Both the position numbers and the translations under genes were made by a program. DNA of 10,054 nucleotides from Arsenophonus sp052174495 (GTDB lineage Bacteria; Pseudomonadota; Gammaproteobacteria; Enterobacterales; Enterobacteriaceae). The stretch lies in assembly GCA_052174495.1 (NCBI GenBank), contig JBQMRR010000099.1, positions 1 to 10,054 of the forward strand, given 5' to 3'. The notes under the pieces were generated by a model that made no database searches, had not been told where the DNA came from, and saw only the letters and a list, made by a program, of their open reading frames with translations. Positions 1 to 8,109 of the stretch are shown piece after piece. Position 1 is the stretch's first letter, and every line of letters begins with the position of its first letter.

Positions 1-768
1 ACGAGGTATTACATCGTAAGTATCGACAATAATTTTACGACCAGTTAAACCACAATCACGCATTGAACAGCCTATAACAAAACAACCTGTGAATTAATGA
101 AATATTTAGTATTTTTATATAACTATTCTATAGGTAAGACTGGCTTAATAATTTCATCCATTACAGCTTCTAATAAGGTATTTAGCTAATTTCTTCAACA
201 TGCTGAGTAGATAAGACAATGGTATCAATTCTCCTATTTTATTATTTCCATATTAGAAAGTGATTTGGCTTTTAGTATATAGACCTAACTAAGGTAATGT
301 TCCATTTTTTCGCATTTCAGCTTGATGTTTAACTAATTGATGAAAACAGGTAATTGGTGTCAGAATAAGAACATCAGTTTCGTTATTAGTATAACCGAAT
401 ATGATCCCTTAATTGCCTAGTCCTTGTTTTAAAATATTTGCAGAATTTACTCCTTAATTAATATCAGGAAATTGTTTGCCAATTGCACTGATAAACAGGA
501 CAGGAATTAGTATTGAAACCCATGTTAGAGCTGGTATAGCCAATTTCACGTATTGTATGCCGCATAATTTCTTCAATATCTACTAAGGGACTGGACATAA
601 TTTCACCGCCAACTATTACCATATCTGTTTTAACATAGATTTCACAATTGCAACACGTGCTTTTGGATCTTGCGCAAGAATTACATCAATAATTACATCT
701 GAAATTTGATCTGCAATTTTTCAGGATGACCTTCTGATACTGATTCAGAAGTAAAAGATGAGTGGTAA
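1..768 (-). pseudogene. metK: metK pseudogene (S-adenosylmethionine synthetase), 3' part outside the window
   Basis: Intact MetK makes S-adenosylmethionine from methionine and ATP in the cytoplasm. Reading the minus strand from about 768 downwards gives, in order and in shifting frames, SESVSEGHP near the N terminus, ADQISD, LAQDPKARVA, DIEEIMRHTIREIGY, SAIGKQFPDIN, IIFGYTNNETDVL, KHQAEMRKNG, TIVLSTQHVEE and, at the left edge, RDCGLTGRKIIVDTY. These follow the order of enterobacterial MetK from residue 5 to about 270 of roughly 384. The gene is dead: the expected start codon reads ATT, a base is lost after it, there are further frameshifts, and the Gln codon after PDIN is now TAA. The remaining C-terminal third lies left of position 1. 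Identity is certain from the many collinear motifs. What is inferred is that no functional copy exists elsewhere. Confidence 0.95.
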
Positions 769-808
769 TAGATGTTTTATTACCTTAAAAATTCGAAGAA
801 ACTGAATT

Positions 809-832
809 AGACGCATTACTATCTAGAGATCT
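809..832 (-). promoter_or_regulatory. Possible relict MetJ operator upstream of metK
   Basis: Three tandem 8-mers, AGACGCAT, TACTATCT and AGAGATCT, lie about 40 bp upstream of the dead metK start. The first and third match the palindromic MetJ box AGACGTCT at 6 of 8 positions and the middle one at 3 of 8. MetJ binds tandem 8-bp boxes in front of met regulon genes including metK, so position and period fit. In AT-rich DNA such partial matches can arise by chance. Confidence 0.4.
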
Positions 833-1296
833 ATTTAATGTTAAGTTAGAGCTATTGGTAGGTATTTATATTTGTTGATCGAAAAACTGATCTACTATAT
901 CTATATATAGATAACGAATTATTAACAAATTTTGCGCATGACACATGACCATTAGGCTCTCACTCTGATGCTTCGTAAATTTGTTCATAGTTAGGAACTT
1001 GAATTGTTCTTTAAGTAAAAGCAAAGTAATTTTTTGTTAAAGCAGATAGAATTAGTTTGCTGAGTCTTTTAGTAAAAGACTTTATCAACGTGTATATTTT
1101 TTGACTTAATCCACTAATGTTAGAGACATTAATCCTATGTTTGACTTAATAATCATCCTTTTTCTATTTTATTCATGCTTTCTAACAAGAATTCCATTTC
1201 TTTCTTGTTAAGCTAAAGCGTTAGTAAAAGTATTCGGGTCGCTACACAGAATACATTTTACAGACCTGTGTGCAGGGAATTTCTCTTCATAATAAA
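833..1296. other. Unassigned decayed or intergenic stretch upstream of metK
   Basis: No reading frame of useful length and no recognisable protein fragment on either strand. In enterobacteria metK is often divergent from speA, but I could not find speA motifs here. The one clear structure is an 8-bp perfect hairpin at 1063-1081 (AGTCTTTT, loop AGT, AAAAGACT), without a convincing T-run after it. Confidence 0.5.
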
Positions 1297-1324
1297 AGAA
1301 AACCCCGATTTTTCCGGTTTTTTC
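1297..1324. terminator. Worn intrinsic terminator-like hairpin
   Basis: AAAACCCCGA followed by TTTTTCCGG and a run of T can pair as A-A-A-A-C-C with G-G-T-T-T-T, with one or two inner mismatches, and has a run of six T on the plus strand and T-rich sequence on the minus strand. It looks like a bidirectional rho-independent terminator damaged by one or two substitutions. The gene it served cannot be named. Confidence 0.4.
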
Positions 1325-2008
1325 GATCCATCATCTCCGGTATCTTATACACCTTTGATATATAAAGTGCCTTGTTTATTCTTAGGTAAGAATCCATGTA
1401 ACGCAGCATCTTAAAACGCCTTGCAAAGAATATAGATAATATAGCACCAATGATCTCTTCCTGCTTCAGGATCTGCTATCGGTACTGTTTAATTAGATAA
1501 TCATAATAATGATGTATAACACCTCTTCTTTTCGGGGTAATCCCATAGCTTTTATGCGAATACCGGCGAGTCGTTTAAGATGTAGCGCCAGAAGTATTAT
1601 GGGGTATACATGCTCATCTTTTGTATTTTATGAAGTGTACTTACAAGTAACGCGTCCGGCAGAGTGTGCCTTCAGTAGGTACACTGATATTGCTTACCTG
1701 AGCGGATATACTCCAGACCAGGAAGAGAATGGGATTTATAAGATTATACTTTTGCGACACATTAGTGAGATAACAGTACCTCGCTAGATCTATTCGTCCA
1801 CTTTTTTTAAAGAAAAGCTTCAACCCATACAGTATGTTTAATATCTAGACCTCCATGAATGAGGAGGACATAAACATAGAGATGCCGCTTGAGTTGTCAA
1901 CCATAAGCATGCAAGACACAGAAGATACTAATACTAATTTCGATACTCTGTTTCTGTGTCTACTATAGCATAGCGTGCGCGAGAGCGCAAAAAAATATTG
2001 AGATCAGA
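1325..2008. other. Unassigned decayed region with a GC-richer island
   Basis: The open stretches here (plus 1509-1787, minus 1641-1823) overlap each other, lack a convincing ribosome binding site and match no family I know. The minus strand holds a longer frame broken by single stops, roughly 1480 down to 1290, reading VPIADPEAGRDHW and later DAALHGFLPKNKQGTLYI, so an eroded gene of unknown kind is possible. Bases at about 1530-1790 are visibly richer in G and C than the neighbours. At 1914-1961 there is a 10-bp perfect inverted repeat (AGACACAGAA, 28-nt spacer, TTCTGTGTCT), and at 1976-1989 a small GCGC hairpin. Confidence 0.45.
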
Positions 2009-2084
2009 TTAGTTATTATTAAAAACAAAGACTAAAGAAAATAAAGATAATGAAAGGCAATGTGTTGCAAGTTGCAATCGAATA

Positions 2085-3345
2085 AAATATAAACCTAGCA
2101 CTACTTTGTAGCTTTAAAGCTATATGAATTCAAAACTTTTAACTTACAGGTTTGATACAAAAAACGGTGATGGGAACATTCAGAAGAGGTACGGTAGTAA
2201 GCGACAAAATAAAACTTCCATAGCACAAGTATCGCAGGCAAACGTTAGCTTAACAAATAGACGAATCAACGCGTTTATACTTTTATTTGTGTTTTCAAGA
2301 GATTTATTTTAGCCGTTATCAACGGTGAAAACCACTTTAGTTGGTCTGGGAGGATATATATCTGGGTAAATTATTTTCTAGGTATCTTACTAGAGAAATA
2401 GAATCGTCATTGTGTCTGCATTTATCATGTCTATCGGTTCAGTTATCTTTATGTTTCTTTCTAAACTAAATGGCAGAAGAGACAGAGACTGTTCCTAATT
2501 CCCTATAAGGTCATAAATTCGTCAATAAACATACTGACATTCATTACCCATGAATGAAGTCGTATCCAGAATTATCGTCTTTGCTCTACGCTGTTCTTCT
2601 TAATATCCCCAGATATTCGTAATTAAAGACGGACAAGACTTGCGCGTTGAGAAAAACATTGAGCAACAAGTTCAGCTATATTGATGTATAGCTGACCCCC
2701 CTTTATAGAATCAAAAAAAATTGGTTTGTCTAATCTCCATTTATTTTATGATGGAGATGATAAAATCCTTTTTGCTAAAAAATCAGTATAATACGTGAAG
2801 TCATCTGTTGTCTTCCTAATTTATTCGATTTACGCCTTCTAGAAGATTTATTCCGAGCTATCTGTATGAATTCCTTTAAAATTATATATTGCAAAGTAAA
2901 AACAAGTACTTAGATCATGAATATTTACGAAACAGATTAGCTACACCACCATACACATATAATGTGTTATGTTCATATTTTGTTGACAAAGTTTTCAGGG
3001 TATGCTGCAGTGATGAAGAGACTGAAGAAAGATCAAAAGGATAACTGTTTACATCCCATCACTTCCTGTCAGCAGTAGTAAGCGTCAATAAGAACAACGA
3101 TCTATTTTTTAAATATCGGATTTGCGCGACAATGAGGCTTATCAAGCCAATGCTCGAATCGCTGTAGTTCAAAAACAACCATTTCAATGATATTTAAACT
3201 TCCTTCCTCTGTTCGGAAAAGCTGGAATCAACTAAGGAGTTTAACCTGTTCTGAGTCCCCATACTGTAAACAACGTCTAATTTAAAGATGGAGAATAGAT
3301 TTATGAGGGAGCTATGAAGGAGCATCGGGTGAGCCTGACCATCAT
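2085..3345 (+). pseudogene. IS256-family transposase pseudogene (copy 1)
   Basis: Pieces of a mutator-type DDE transposase appear in order on the plus strand. The open frame 2124-2312 gives FDTKNGDGN then KTSIAQVSQANVSL, matching the N-terminal region with the family's NGYLP.R.IQTGIG.V.V.VP. Then come CALRKTLSNKF (family CWVHKTANVLNK) at about 2640-2672, YNVLCSYFVDK at about 2960, RLKKDQKD at about 3020, ASIRTT at 3082-3099 (family HIRTTNPIES), and KTTISMIFKL with RKSWNQLRSL at about 3170-3245. The catalytic core is lost: the part between the ADGIYFNVR-like and GDGALGFW-like motifs is missing or unrecognisable and stops are frequent. There is no possibility of a functional protein. Confidence 0.85.
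2673..2920 (+). other. Extra sequence interrupting IS256 copy 1, with two hairpins
   Basis: The transposase fragments on either side (RKTLSNKF before, LATPPYTYNV after) should be about 75 bases apart but are about 250 apart. The extra part starts near a perfect hairpin, CAGCTATA, loop of 6, TATAGCTG (2673-2694), and holds a second one, ATCTCCAT, loop of 10, ATGGAGAT (2733-2758). A TATAAT box occurs near 2788. I do not recognise the insert; a small non-autonomous element or local rearrangement would both fit. Confidence 0.4.
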
Positions 3346-3350
3346 ATATT

Positions 3351-3369
3351 AGATTTGCTAATAACTCTT
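3351..3369 (+). repeat. Right terminal repeat of IS256 copy 1
   Basis: AGATTTGCTAATAACTCTT closes the first element, just after the transposase C-terminal remnant. The same sequence occurs in reverse at 8237-8255, with two differences at 6563-6581. Confidence 0.75.
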
Positions 3370-3515
3370 ATTGCTAAGACATATAGTAATAATAAAAAAT
3401 AATAAATTATGTAAATAAACTGAAACATTATAAATAGTTTATTCTTTTAAATTAAAAAAATAGAGATATAAATAAGCTACTGGTATTAAAAACTAAATAT
3501 ATAATCAAATTTTTT

Positions 3516-3535
3516 TTGACTTAAATTATTTAAGT
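3516..3535 (+). promoter_or_regulatory. Possible amiD promoter element with palindrome
   Basis: A TTGACT hexamer at 3516-3521 lies about 85 bases before the amiD start and overlaps a perfect palindrome, ACTTAAAT, T, ATTTAAGT (3519-3535). I see no strong -10 box at standard spacing, so a promoter is only a suggestion. The palindrome could be an operator or chance in sequence this AT-rich. Confidence 0.3.
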
Positions 3536-3605
3536 AAATGAAGTAGAGTATATGAAAAGTAATGCTTTTGTAATGGAGTATTAAATATCTTATATGGAGA
3601 TAGTT

Positions 3606-4439
3606 ATGCGAAAGTTATTTATGATGTTATTGATGTTAATAACAGTAGGTTGTTCATCTAAAATCCCTATCGTTGATAGGGGTAATTATTATATCGATAA
3701 ATCTTTTTCATTAATAAGCCAAGATAATCGAGTTAAATTTTTAATATTTCATTATACGACAGTAAATGATGCTCGCTCATTACAAATTTTAACTCATGCT
3801 AAAGTAAGTGCTCATTATCTTATTCCAGAAATACCAAAAATAAGAAATGGCAAACCTATAATATTTAATTTGGTTCCTGAGAATAAAAGAGCATGGCATG
3901 CAGGATTAAGTAATTGGAACGGTAGGCTGAATCTTAATGATAGCTCTGTTGGTATCGAAATAGTTAATAAAGGATTTACTGAAGATATGCTTGGCGATAA
4001 GATCTGGTACCCTTTCAATGAACAACAAATTTCTTCTATCATTGTTTTAGCTAAAGATATCACAAAAAGATATAACATAACCCCAGATAATGTCTTAGCA
4101 CATAGCGATATTGCTCCGTTAAGAAAGCATGATCCAGGTAAACTTTTTCCATGGAAACGTTTAGGTGAGCTTGGTATTGGAGCTTGGCCAGATGAAATAA
4201 CTGTTAAAAAATATCTGGCAGGGCGATCAACCTATGCGCCGGCTAAGATATCAGTTATTCAAAAATATTTGCAAAAATATGGCTATGACAAAATTCCACA
4301 ATCAGGTGAACTTGATGAGGAAACACAAAGAACGATTAGTGCATTTCAGCTTCATTTTCGCCAAGCTGAGACAAGTGGTAATGGGGATGCTGAAACAGAA
4401 GCAATTATCCGTGCGTTAGTTGTGAAATATAGAAATTAG
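3606..4439 (+). CDS. amiD: AmiD, outer-membrane N-acetylmuramoyl-L-alanine amidase (lipoprotein)
   Basis: AmiD is a zinc amidase that cuts the bond between MurNAc (or anhydro-MurNAc) and L-alanine in peptidoglycan and muropeptides from the inner face of the outer membrane. The start at 3606 (MRKLFMMLL) is chosen over the ATG at 3594 because GGAG lies 7 bases before it and it matches the E. coli N terminus; the product is 277 residues against 276. Residues 1-15 are a lipoprotein signal with Cys16 as acylation site. The lipobox TVGC has Thr at -3 where Leu is usual; Ser at +2 fits outer-membrane sorting. The Amidase_2 domain spans about 40-185, with zinc ligands His49 (IFHYTT), His166 (LAHSDIAP) and Asp176 (KHDPG), and catalytic Glu118 (VGIEIVN) and Lys174. 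A peptidoglycan-binding domain follows at about 205-270. No stops or frameshifts: it is the only intact chromosomal-type gene here. Confidence 0.96.
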   Translation: MRKLFMMLLMLITVGCSSKIPIVDRGNYYIDKSFSLISQDNRVKFLIFHYTTVNDARSLQILTHAKVSAHYLIPEIPKIRNGKPIIFNLVPENKRAWHAGLSNWNGRLNLNDSSVGIEIVNKGFTEDMLGDKIWYPFNEQQISSIIVLAKDITKRYNITPDNVLAHSDIAPLRKHDPGKLFPWKRLGELGIGAWPDEITVKKYLAGRSTYAPAKISVIQKYLQKYGYDKIPQSGELDEETQRTISAFQLHFRQAETSGNGDAETEAIIRALVVKYRN

Positions 4440-4534
4440 AGTGGTTAATTGTTACTTAGCGGAAGGTAGTATATCTTTTTGAATAATTTAGGTTTAACTT
4501 TGAACTAATCTTTCATAGACTGGAGTGGAGTTTT

Positions 4535-4558
4535 ATTACCCAATAATAATTGGGTAAT
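4535..4558 (+). terminator. Hairpin downstream of amiD, possible terminator
   Basis: ATTACCCAAT, loop AATA, ATTGGGTAAT forms a perfect 10-bp stem about 95 bases after the amiD stop. It is followed by TCCTG rather than a T-run on the plus strand, so it may stabilise the transcript 3' end rather than terminate efficiently. Bases 4440-4696 otherwise hold no gene. Confidence 0.4.
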
Positions 4559-4696
4559 TCCTGATTGTACAGCAAAATATATCAATATTAAGTGTTAAGT
4601 AAGCTCAAGCTTTTAACTAGAATTGAATTTATGGTTTCACAACATATTTTCTATGTAATGATTTAATCGTCTACTATTCCACTCCTTTTAGGATGG

Positions 4697-5047
4697 TTCA
4701 ATGAGCTTAAGCTGGTATTATAATTAAGCTTTGTATACAAAAAAGGTTAAATTCCTATTTTTTTGATGGCTAAACGTTTTTACAGATAAAAAAGCGATCT
4801 ATAAATTTTTTGCCATCATTTATAAGTATCCGATAGATATTTATGGAACACATTCGATTAAGAATCACGTAAAAAATATAAAGTATTAGCTGGGATCATG
4901 ACCTTATTTATAAAGACGGATAAAACTTATTGAGTGTCGCGATCTATATACACCTACAAAAGATAACGTTCTGAAGTTTTATTTGGTATTTTAGAAAAAA
5001 ATTTCATATTTATGTTTAGATAAACAGCTTTATAGCTTTTAAAAGCT
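4697..5047 (+). repeat. Unrecognised decayed repeat, copy A
   Basis: This stretch is a diverged inverted copy of 6583-6924. Read on the plus strand it gives, across frames, YTKKVKFLFF, TDKKAIYKFFAIIYKYPID, IYKDG and RDLYTPTKDNV. Copy B gives HKRVNSYFR, ADQKAFYKFFIILCKYSM, YYKDR and a related tail, so the ancestor was probably protein-coding. Stops sit at different places in the two copies. I do not recognise the protein. A transposase of another IS family or a plasmid gene are possible but unsupported guesses. Confidence 0.6.
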
Positions 5048-5130
5048 TTATGATTTCAACTTCAGTCCTTCAGCTTATTTCATGTAAACTCCTACTTCAG
5101 GACTACATAAACAGCGATCTTACTAGATAT

Positions 5131-5171
5131 ACTTACTGGATTTAAGAATTCATATACGACTTCCAGTAAGT
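5131..5171. repeat. 10-bp inverted repeat just outside the left end of IS256 copy 2
   Basis: ACTTACTGGA (5131-5140) and its perfect reverse complement TCCAGTAAGT (5162-5171) flank a 21-base spacer, ending six bases before the inferred IS left end. It could be a terminator stem or a recognised target structure. The bases around it (5048-5176) hold no gene. Confidence 0.4.
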
Positions 5172-5348
5172 AACAGAGAGTTATACTTATTTTTAGTGTA
5201 TGGAGTTTTCAACTGCTGGCGTATCTTTCTGATTGATTTTATAAATGATATCAACAACAGAGAAATGATATATCATAAAAAGTCTACCCTAAGATATCCA
5301 TGAAACCAGATATTTACCTGTGTTACTTTTACATGAACTTATTTTATA

Positions 5349-6540
5349 ATAGTGCCAGGGAGCTGATAGCACTGTTGTTGAGGCTGATCTTAGAAACTAT
5401 GCTGTAGTAATATGCTAAACGGTTTTGTAAACAGGTTATGTCGTCATCCATAACGGTTATTTACTATACAACAAATCATATACAGACTGGTTTAGCGATT
5501 TTTAGATTAAAGTGCTAAAGGTCAGAAATCGTAGCAGCAACAGAATATGATTATAAAGCTCTTTTGCCTCTACTGTGTCTTATTCTAAAAAGTATGTAAG
5601 AGGAGCTAAGAGCTGCTACTATGGCCTGTATATGTGAAGCATTATCTACCCACAGTAATTTAACGGAAATTCTAGAGATTTTCTTGATGGAATCTATGGT
5701 TTCTCTCTGACAAGTACCTATCAGCAGACCAAAACATTAATGCCTTGAAGAGAACTAGCAATGGGTTCCTATATGATTTAAAAGATACGCATTACGTTTA
5801 TTTCTTGATGATATCATATACCTTTTTCCTGTCAGCCAAAGCTGATTGCCTTTCCCTACTAATTATAATTGACGTTACTGATCATGGATGGTAATGAGCT
5901 CGTTACGTTCAATGATGCTTATCAAGAGTTAGAAGTAAACTAAACCGAACTTCTGAAATGAATTACGACCGCATTACTTAACTATATCTCCTAAGCTTGC
6001 TATAGAATAGACGAGGTGCCTTGTTTTTTAAATGAAATAGTAAAGATATTCGCGGGTACGCAGCATAAAATGCTGTTTAGCATATAAAATAAACAGCTAA
6101 TGCGCTTACGCTTTACTTTCTAAAGGTATGAAACTGAAAGTTAAAGGTGAGCTGCGTAGAGATTTAGCTAGCAAAGAGCTATAATGCCGATAATAAAGCT
6201 TTTGATTTTTTATTGGTAAATTTTTTAGCGTATCATATAGCGATAAGAATATTGGAGAATAATTAAAAAAAACTACTGTCATACACAACTTCCCGTCAGT
6301 GCACTGTGGTGTAACAATAAAAACAATGAATCTAATTAAATTAACTTTTGAGAGAGGGGAGCTTATAAAGCTACGCATGAAGCACTGTGATTCAAGAAAA
6401 TAATCATTTCAATGGTTATTTTACCTGCTATATTCTGTCAGAAAGGTTAAAATTAGCTAAAGGAATTAAATCTGCTAATTCTTTGTTATAAATAACATTG
6501 AATTAAAGAATGAAAATAGGTTTACAGAGCATTAGAATGG
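5349..6540 (+). pseudogene. IS256-family transposase pseudogene (copy 2)
   Basis: Collinear fragments on the plus strand include SARELIALLL at about 5351, VIHNGYLLYNKSYTDW at 5443-5490 (family VRNGYLP...IQTG), LKVLKVRNRSSNRI at about 5510-5550 (family VKVPKVRDRSG), and DGNELVTFNDAYQELEVN at 5887-5940 (family GKKEL.A..DGYRES). Later come KIFAGTQ at about 6045, GMKLKVKGELRRDL at about 6128, a FDFFIGKFF-like piece at about 6207, and a stretch at about 6290-6390 matching DFPAEHW..IRTTNPIES and CGSRK across a frameshift. Stops and frameshifts occur every few dozen bases. Comparison with copies 1 and 3 restores a complete family profile, so the identification is firm although each piece alone is short. 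Confidence 0.85.
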
Positions 6541-6562
6541 AACGTAGTATAACTGTTATACA

Positions 6563-6581
6563 AAATTTGCTAATAACTCGT
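6563..6581 (+). repeat. Right terminal repeat of IS256 copy 2
   Basis: AAATTTGCTAATAACTCGT, 17 of 19 bases identical to the ends at 3351-3369 and 8237-8255. Repeat B begins immediately after it. Confidence 0.75.
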
Positions 6582-6582
6582 T

Positions 6583-6924
6583 AAAAGCTATCCGTCTGCT
6601 CTAGTTGCACGTAGATGTAAATATCTTCCGAAAATGGCAAACAAAAATTCATGACGTTATCTTTTTGTAGACATAAATCTACGCCTCTCTATATTATTTT
6701 TATCTATCTTTATAATAAAAACTCAAAACAACCGGTAATGCTCGACACTTCTTACGTTATCTTAATCGTGCATATCCATGAGTATTCATTGAGTACTTAC
6801 AGAGAATGATAAAGAATTTATAGAATGCTTTTTGGTCTGCAAAAGCATTCAAGCATCGAAAATAGGAATTCACCCGTTTATGTATGATCTTCTTATAAAA
6901 CATCAACTTAGCTATACGATTGAG
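6583..6924 (-). repeat. Unrecognised decayed repeat, copy B (inverted relative to A)
   Basis: On the minus strand from 6924 down to about 6583 the bases align with 4697-5047 throughout, including the shared piece ending in ATAGCTTTTAA. Recognisable peptide pieces are HKRVNSYFRCLNAFADQKAF, YKFFIILCKYSM and THGYARLR, then stops and shifts, and near the end FLFAIFGRYLHLRATRADG. It abuts the right end of IS256 copy 2 directly. B keeps longer open pieces than A. No family recognised. Confidence 0.6.
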
Positions 6925-7049
6925 TTATGTTCATTAATTTAATGTTGTAATTAAGTTTGTTTGCAAAAATAAAAAAAATTTTTAATGGATAAATAATATT
7001 ATATTTAAATTATTTTTCAACTATTAATTGAATATAAAGTTAATTTAAT
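6925..7049. other. AT-rich spacer
   Basis: Almost pure A and T between repeat B and the tail of the dacC-type pseudogene. It includes most of the palindrome GTTAATT, T, AATTAAC (7039-7053). No gene seen. Confidence 0.5.
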
Positions 7050-8109
7050 TAACACTTTATTTTTTAATAAAATTAATTATTCCTCCACCTGATTTTTGCT
7101 TAATGGCGCTTTAAGATAATCTTAGTTCAGGTTATAGGTTGCTTTTAGGTTTTATTCTCTTCCATTCAAGATGGTTATCACTACATCTTTTTATTTTTCC
7201 AATAAAACCGTAGACTGATTATCTATCATTTTAGTAGTAAATGACTTATATTCCGTTATAGGAATAATCATACTATAAAACGAAATCTCCCAATTTAGCA
7301 GCGCTTCACTTTTGATAAAACGAATGTGATCATTCGATACACAAATACAGCAAGAATCAATCGCATCTTGCAATTCGTTGCTAATATAATAAGAATATAG
7401 GAAGTCATACTGGTCTGGTCTTATTTAACCAGATCCACCTACAAGTTTTTGCTATACAATAAACGATGGCGATTAAATTGCTTAATTTTAGTGTAAAACT
7501 ACTTCTTCTCCATGTAAGAATTACTCATCAAGTACATCTCTAATTAATCCCTGGGGTGATATTACTATATCATGAGCAGTACTAAATTGACCTTCTAAAT
7601 CTAAGTCGTATACGATTTAAACTTGGTATTTTAATCCTAGTGAAGTAATATACTGGTTTTTTAAAACGACAAAAACAGTTTAACTACATGCGACGTAATT
7701 CATCAATACAATACAAACATCATTATTAGATTGAATAACAATACCACGATTTAAATCCAGCACTGAAATTGTATCTTTGAGTTTTAAAACATTAAAAAGA
7801 TATTTTCAAAATAGGATTACCGATTATCCAAGTATCTTTTTAACGATGACAAAATTATTAACCCTAATTTTACTTGCTTTAATTACTTTGACCAACTACA
7901 TAACTGGTCATAATTTTTATTAAACTATCAGGATCTAAACGTTAATCTAGATTATTAGATGTTAGAACTTTACCGCTATGCTAATTGCATTAGCGCATAA
8001 TCTTTTAGATCGAGCTGCAGTATAACCTGTAATTCATCAGCATAAATTTCATGAAGAAAAAAAATAAATAATAGACTCTTAATTCACACGTAAAATGATT
8101 AATTTTCAT
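7050..8109 (-). pseudogene. dacC: dacC-type D-alanyl-D-alanine carboxypeptidase pseudogene (low-molecular-weight PBP)
   Basis: Intact DacC/DacA proteins are periplasmic enzymes, anchored by a C-terminal helix, that trim the last D-Ala from peptidoglycan pentapeptides. From a likely start at 8109 (MKINHF, then a hydrophobic signal-like stretch ending near ADELQ) the minus strand gives VILQLDLKDYALM, SGKVLTSNNLD and RLDPDSLIKIMTSYVVGQ, with the active-site SxxK as SLIK (7915-7926). Next come DTISVLDLNRGIVIQSNNDV with the SxN motif as SNN, QFSTAHD, LIRDV and RHRLLYSKNL. VDLVK is followed by a stop exactly where KTG should be. Then come NDHIRFIKSEALLNWEISFY and an APLSKNQV-like tail. The HIRF.KSEALLNW piece is closer to DacC (DRIRFNESEKLLTW) than DacA, but the assignment between the two is not certain. 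Many stops and frameshifts: not functional. Confidence 0.88.

Larger units (their letters stand above)
2009..3371 (+). mobile_element. Decayed IS256-family insertion sequence, copy 1 of 3
   Basis: The right end is 3351-3369, AGATTTGCTAATAACTCTT, a 19-mer also found at the end of the two other copies. The left end is less sure: AGTTATTATTAAAAAC at 2011 resembles the reverse complement of the right end (shared AGTTATTA) and gives a length near 1.36 kb, normal for IS256-family elements. The transposase inside is destroyed, and about 175 to 200 extra bases sit in the middle (around 2690-2920). No target-site duplication is visible. Confidence 0.8.
5177..6581 (+). mobile_element. Decayed IS256-family insertion sequence, copy 2 of 3
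   Basis: The right end AAATTTGCTAATAACTCGT (6563-6581) differs from the other two copies at two positions. The left end is placed at AGAGTTATACTTATTTTTAG (5177), which shares AGAGTTAT with the reversed right end. Nucleotide similarity to copy 3 begins at the same point and runs, with gaps, through the whole element. Length is about 1.4 kb. It lies between repeat A and its inverted partner B. No target duplication remains. Confidence 0.8.

Noticed and set aside
1509..1787. Plus-strand open frame of 92 codons
   Set aside because: No ribosome binding site, no recognisable domain, and it overlaps an equally plausible open stretch on the other strand; treated as chance in a decayed region.
1976..1996. 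GCGC hairpin next to an A-run as a terminator
   Set aside because: The T-run would lie on the wrong side for either direction of transcription.
3815..4078. Minus-strand open frame of 87 codons within amiD
   Set aside because: Shadow of amiD, whose protein is unmistakable on the plus strand.
6106..6378. Minus-strand open frame of 90 codons
   Set aside because: Antisense to the plus-strand IS256 transposase remnant (copy 2); no domain of its own.
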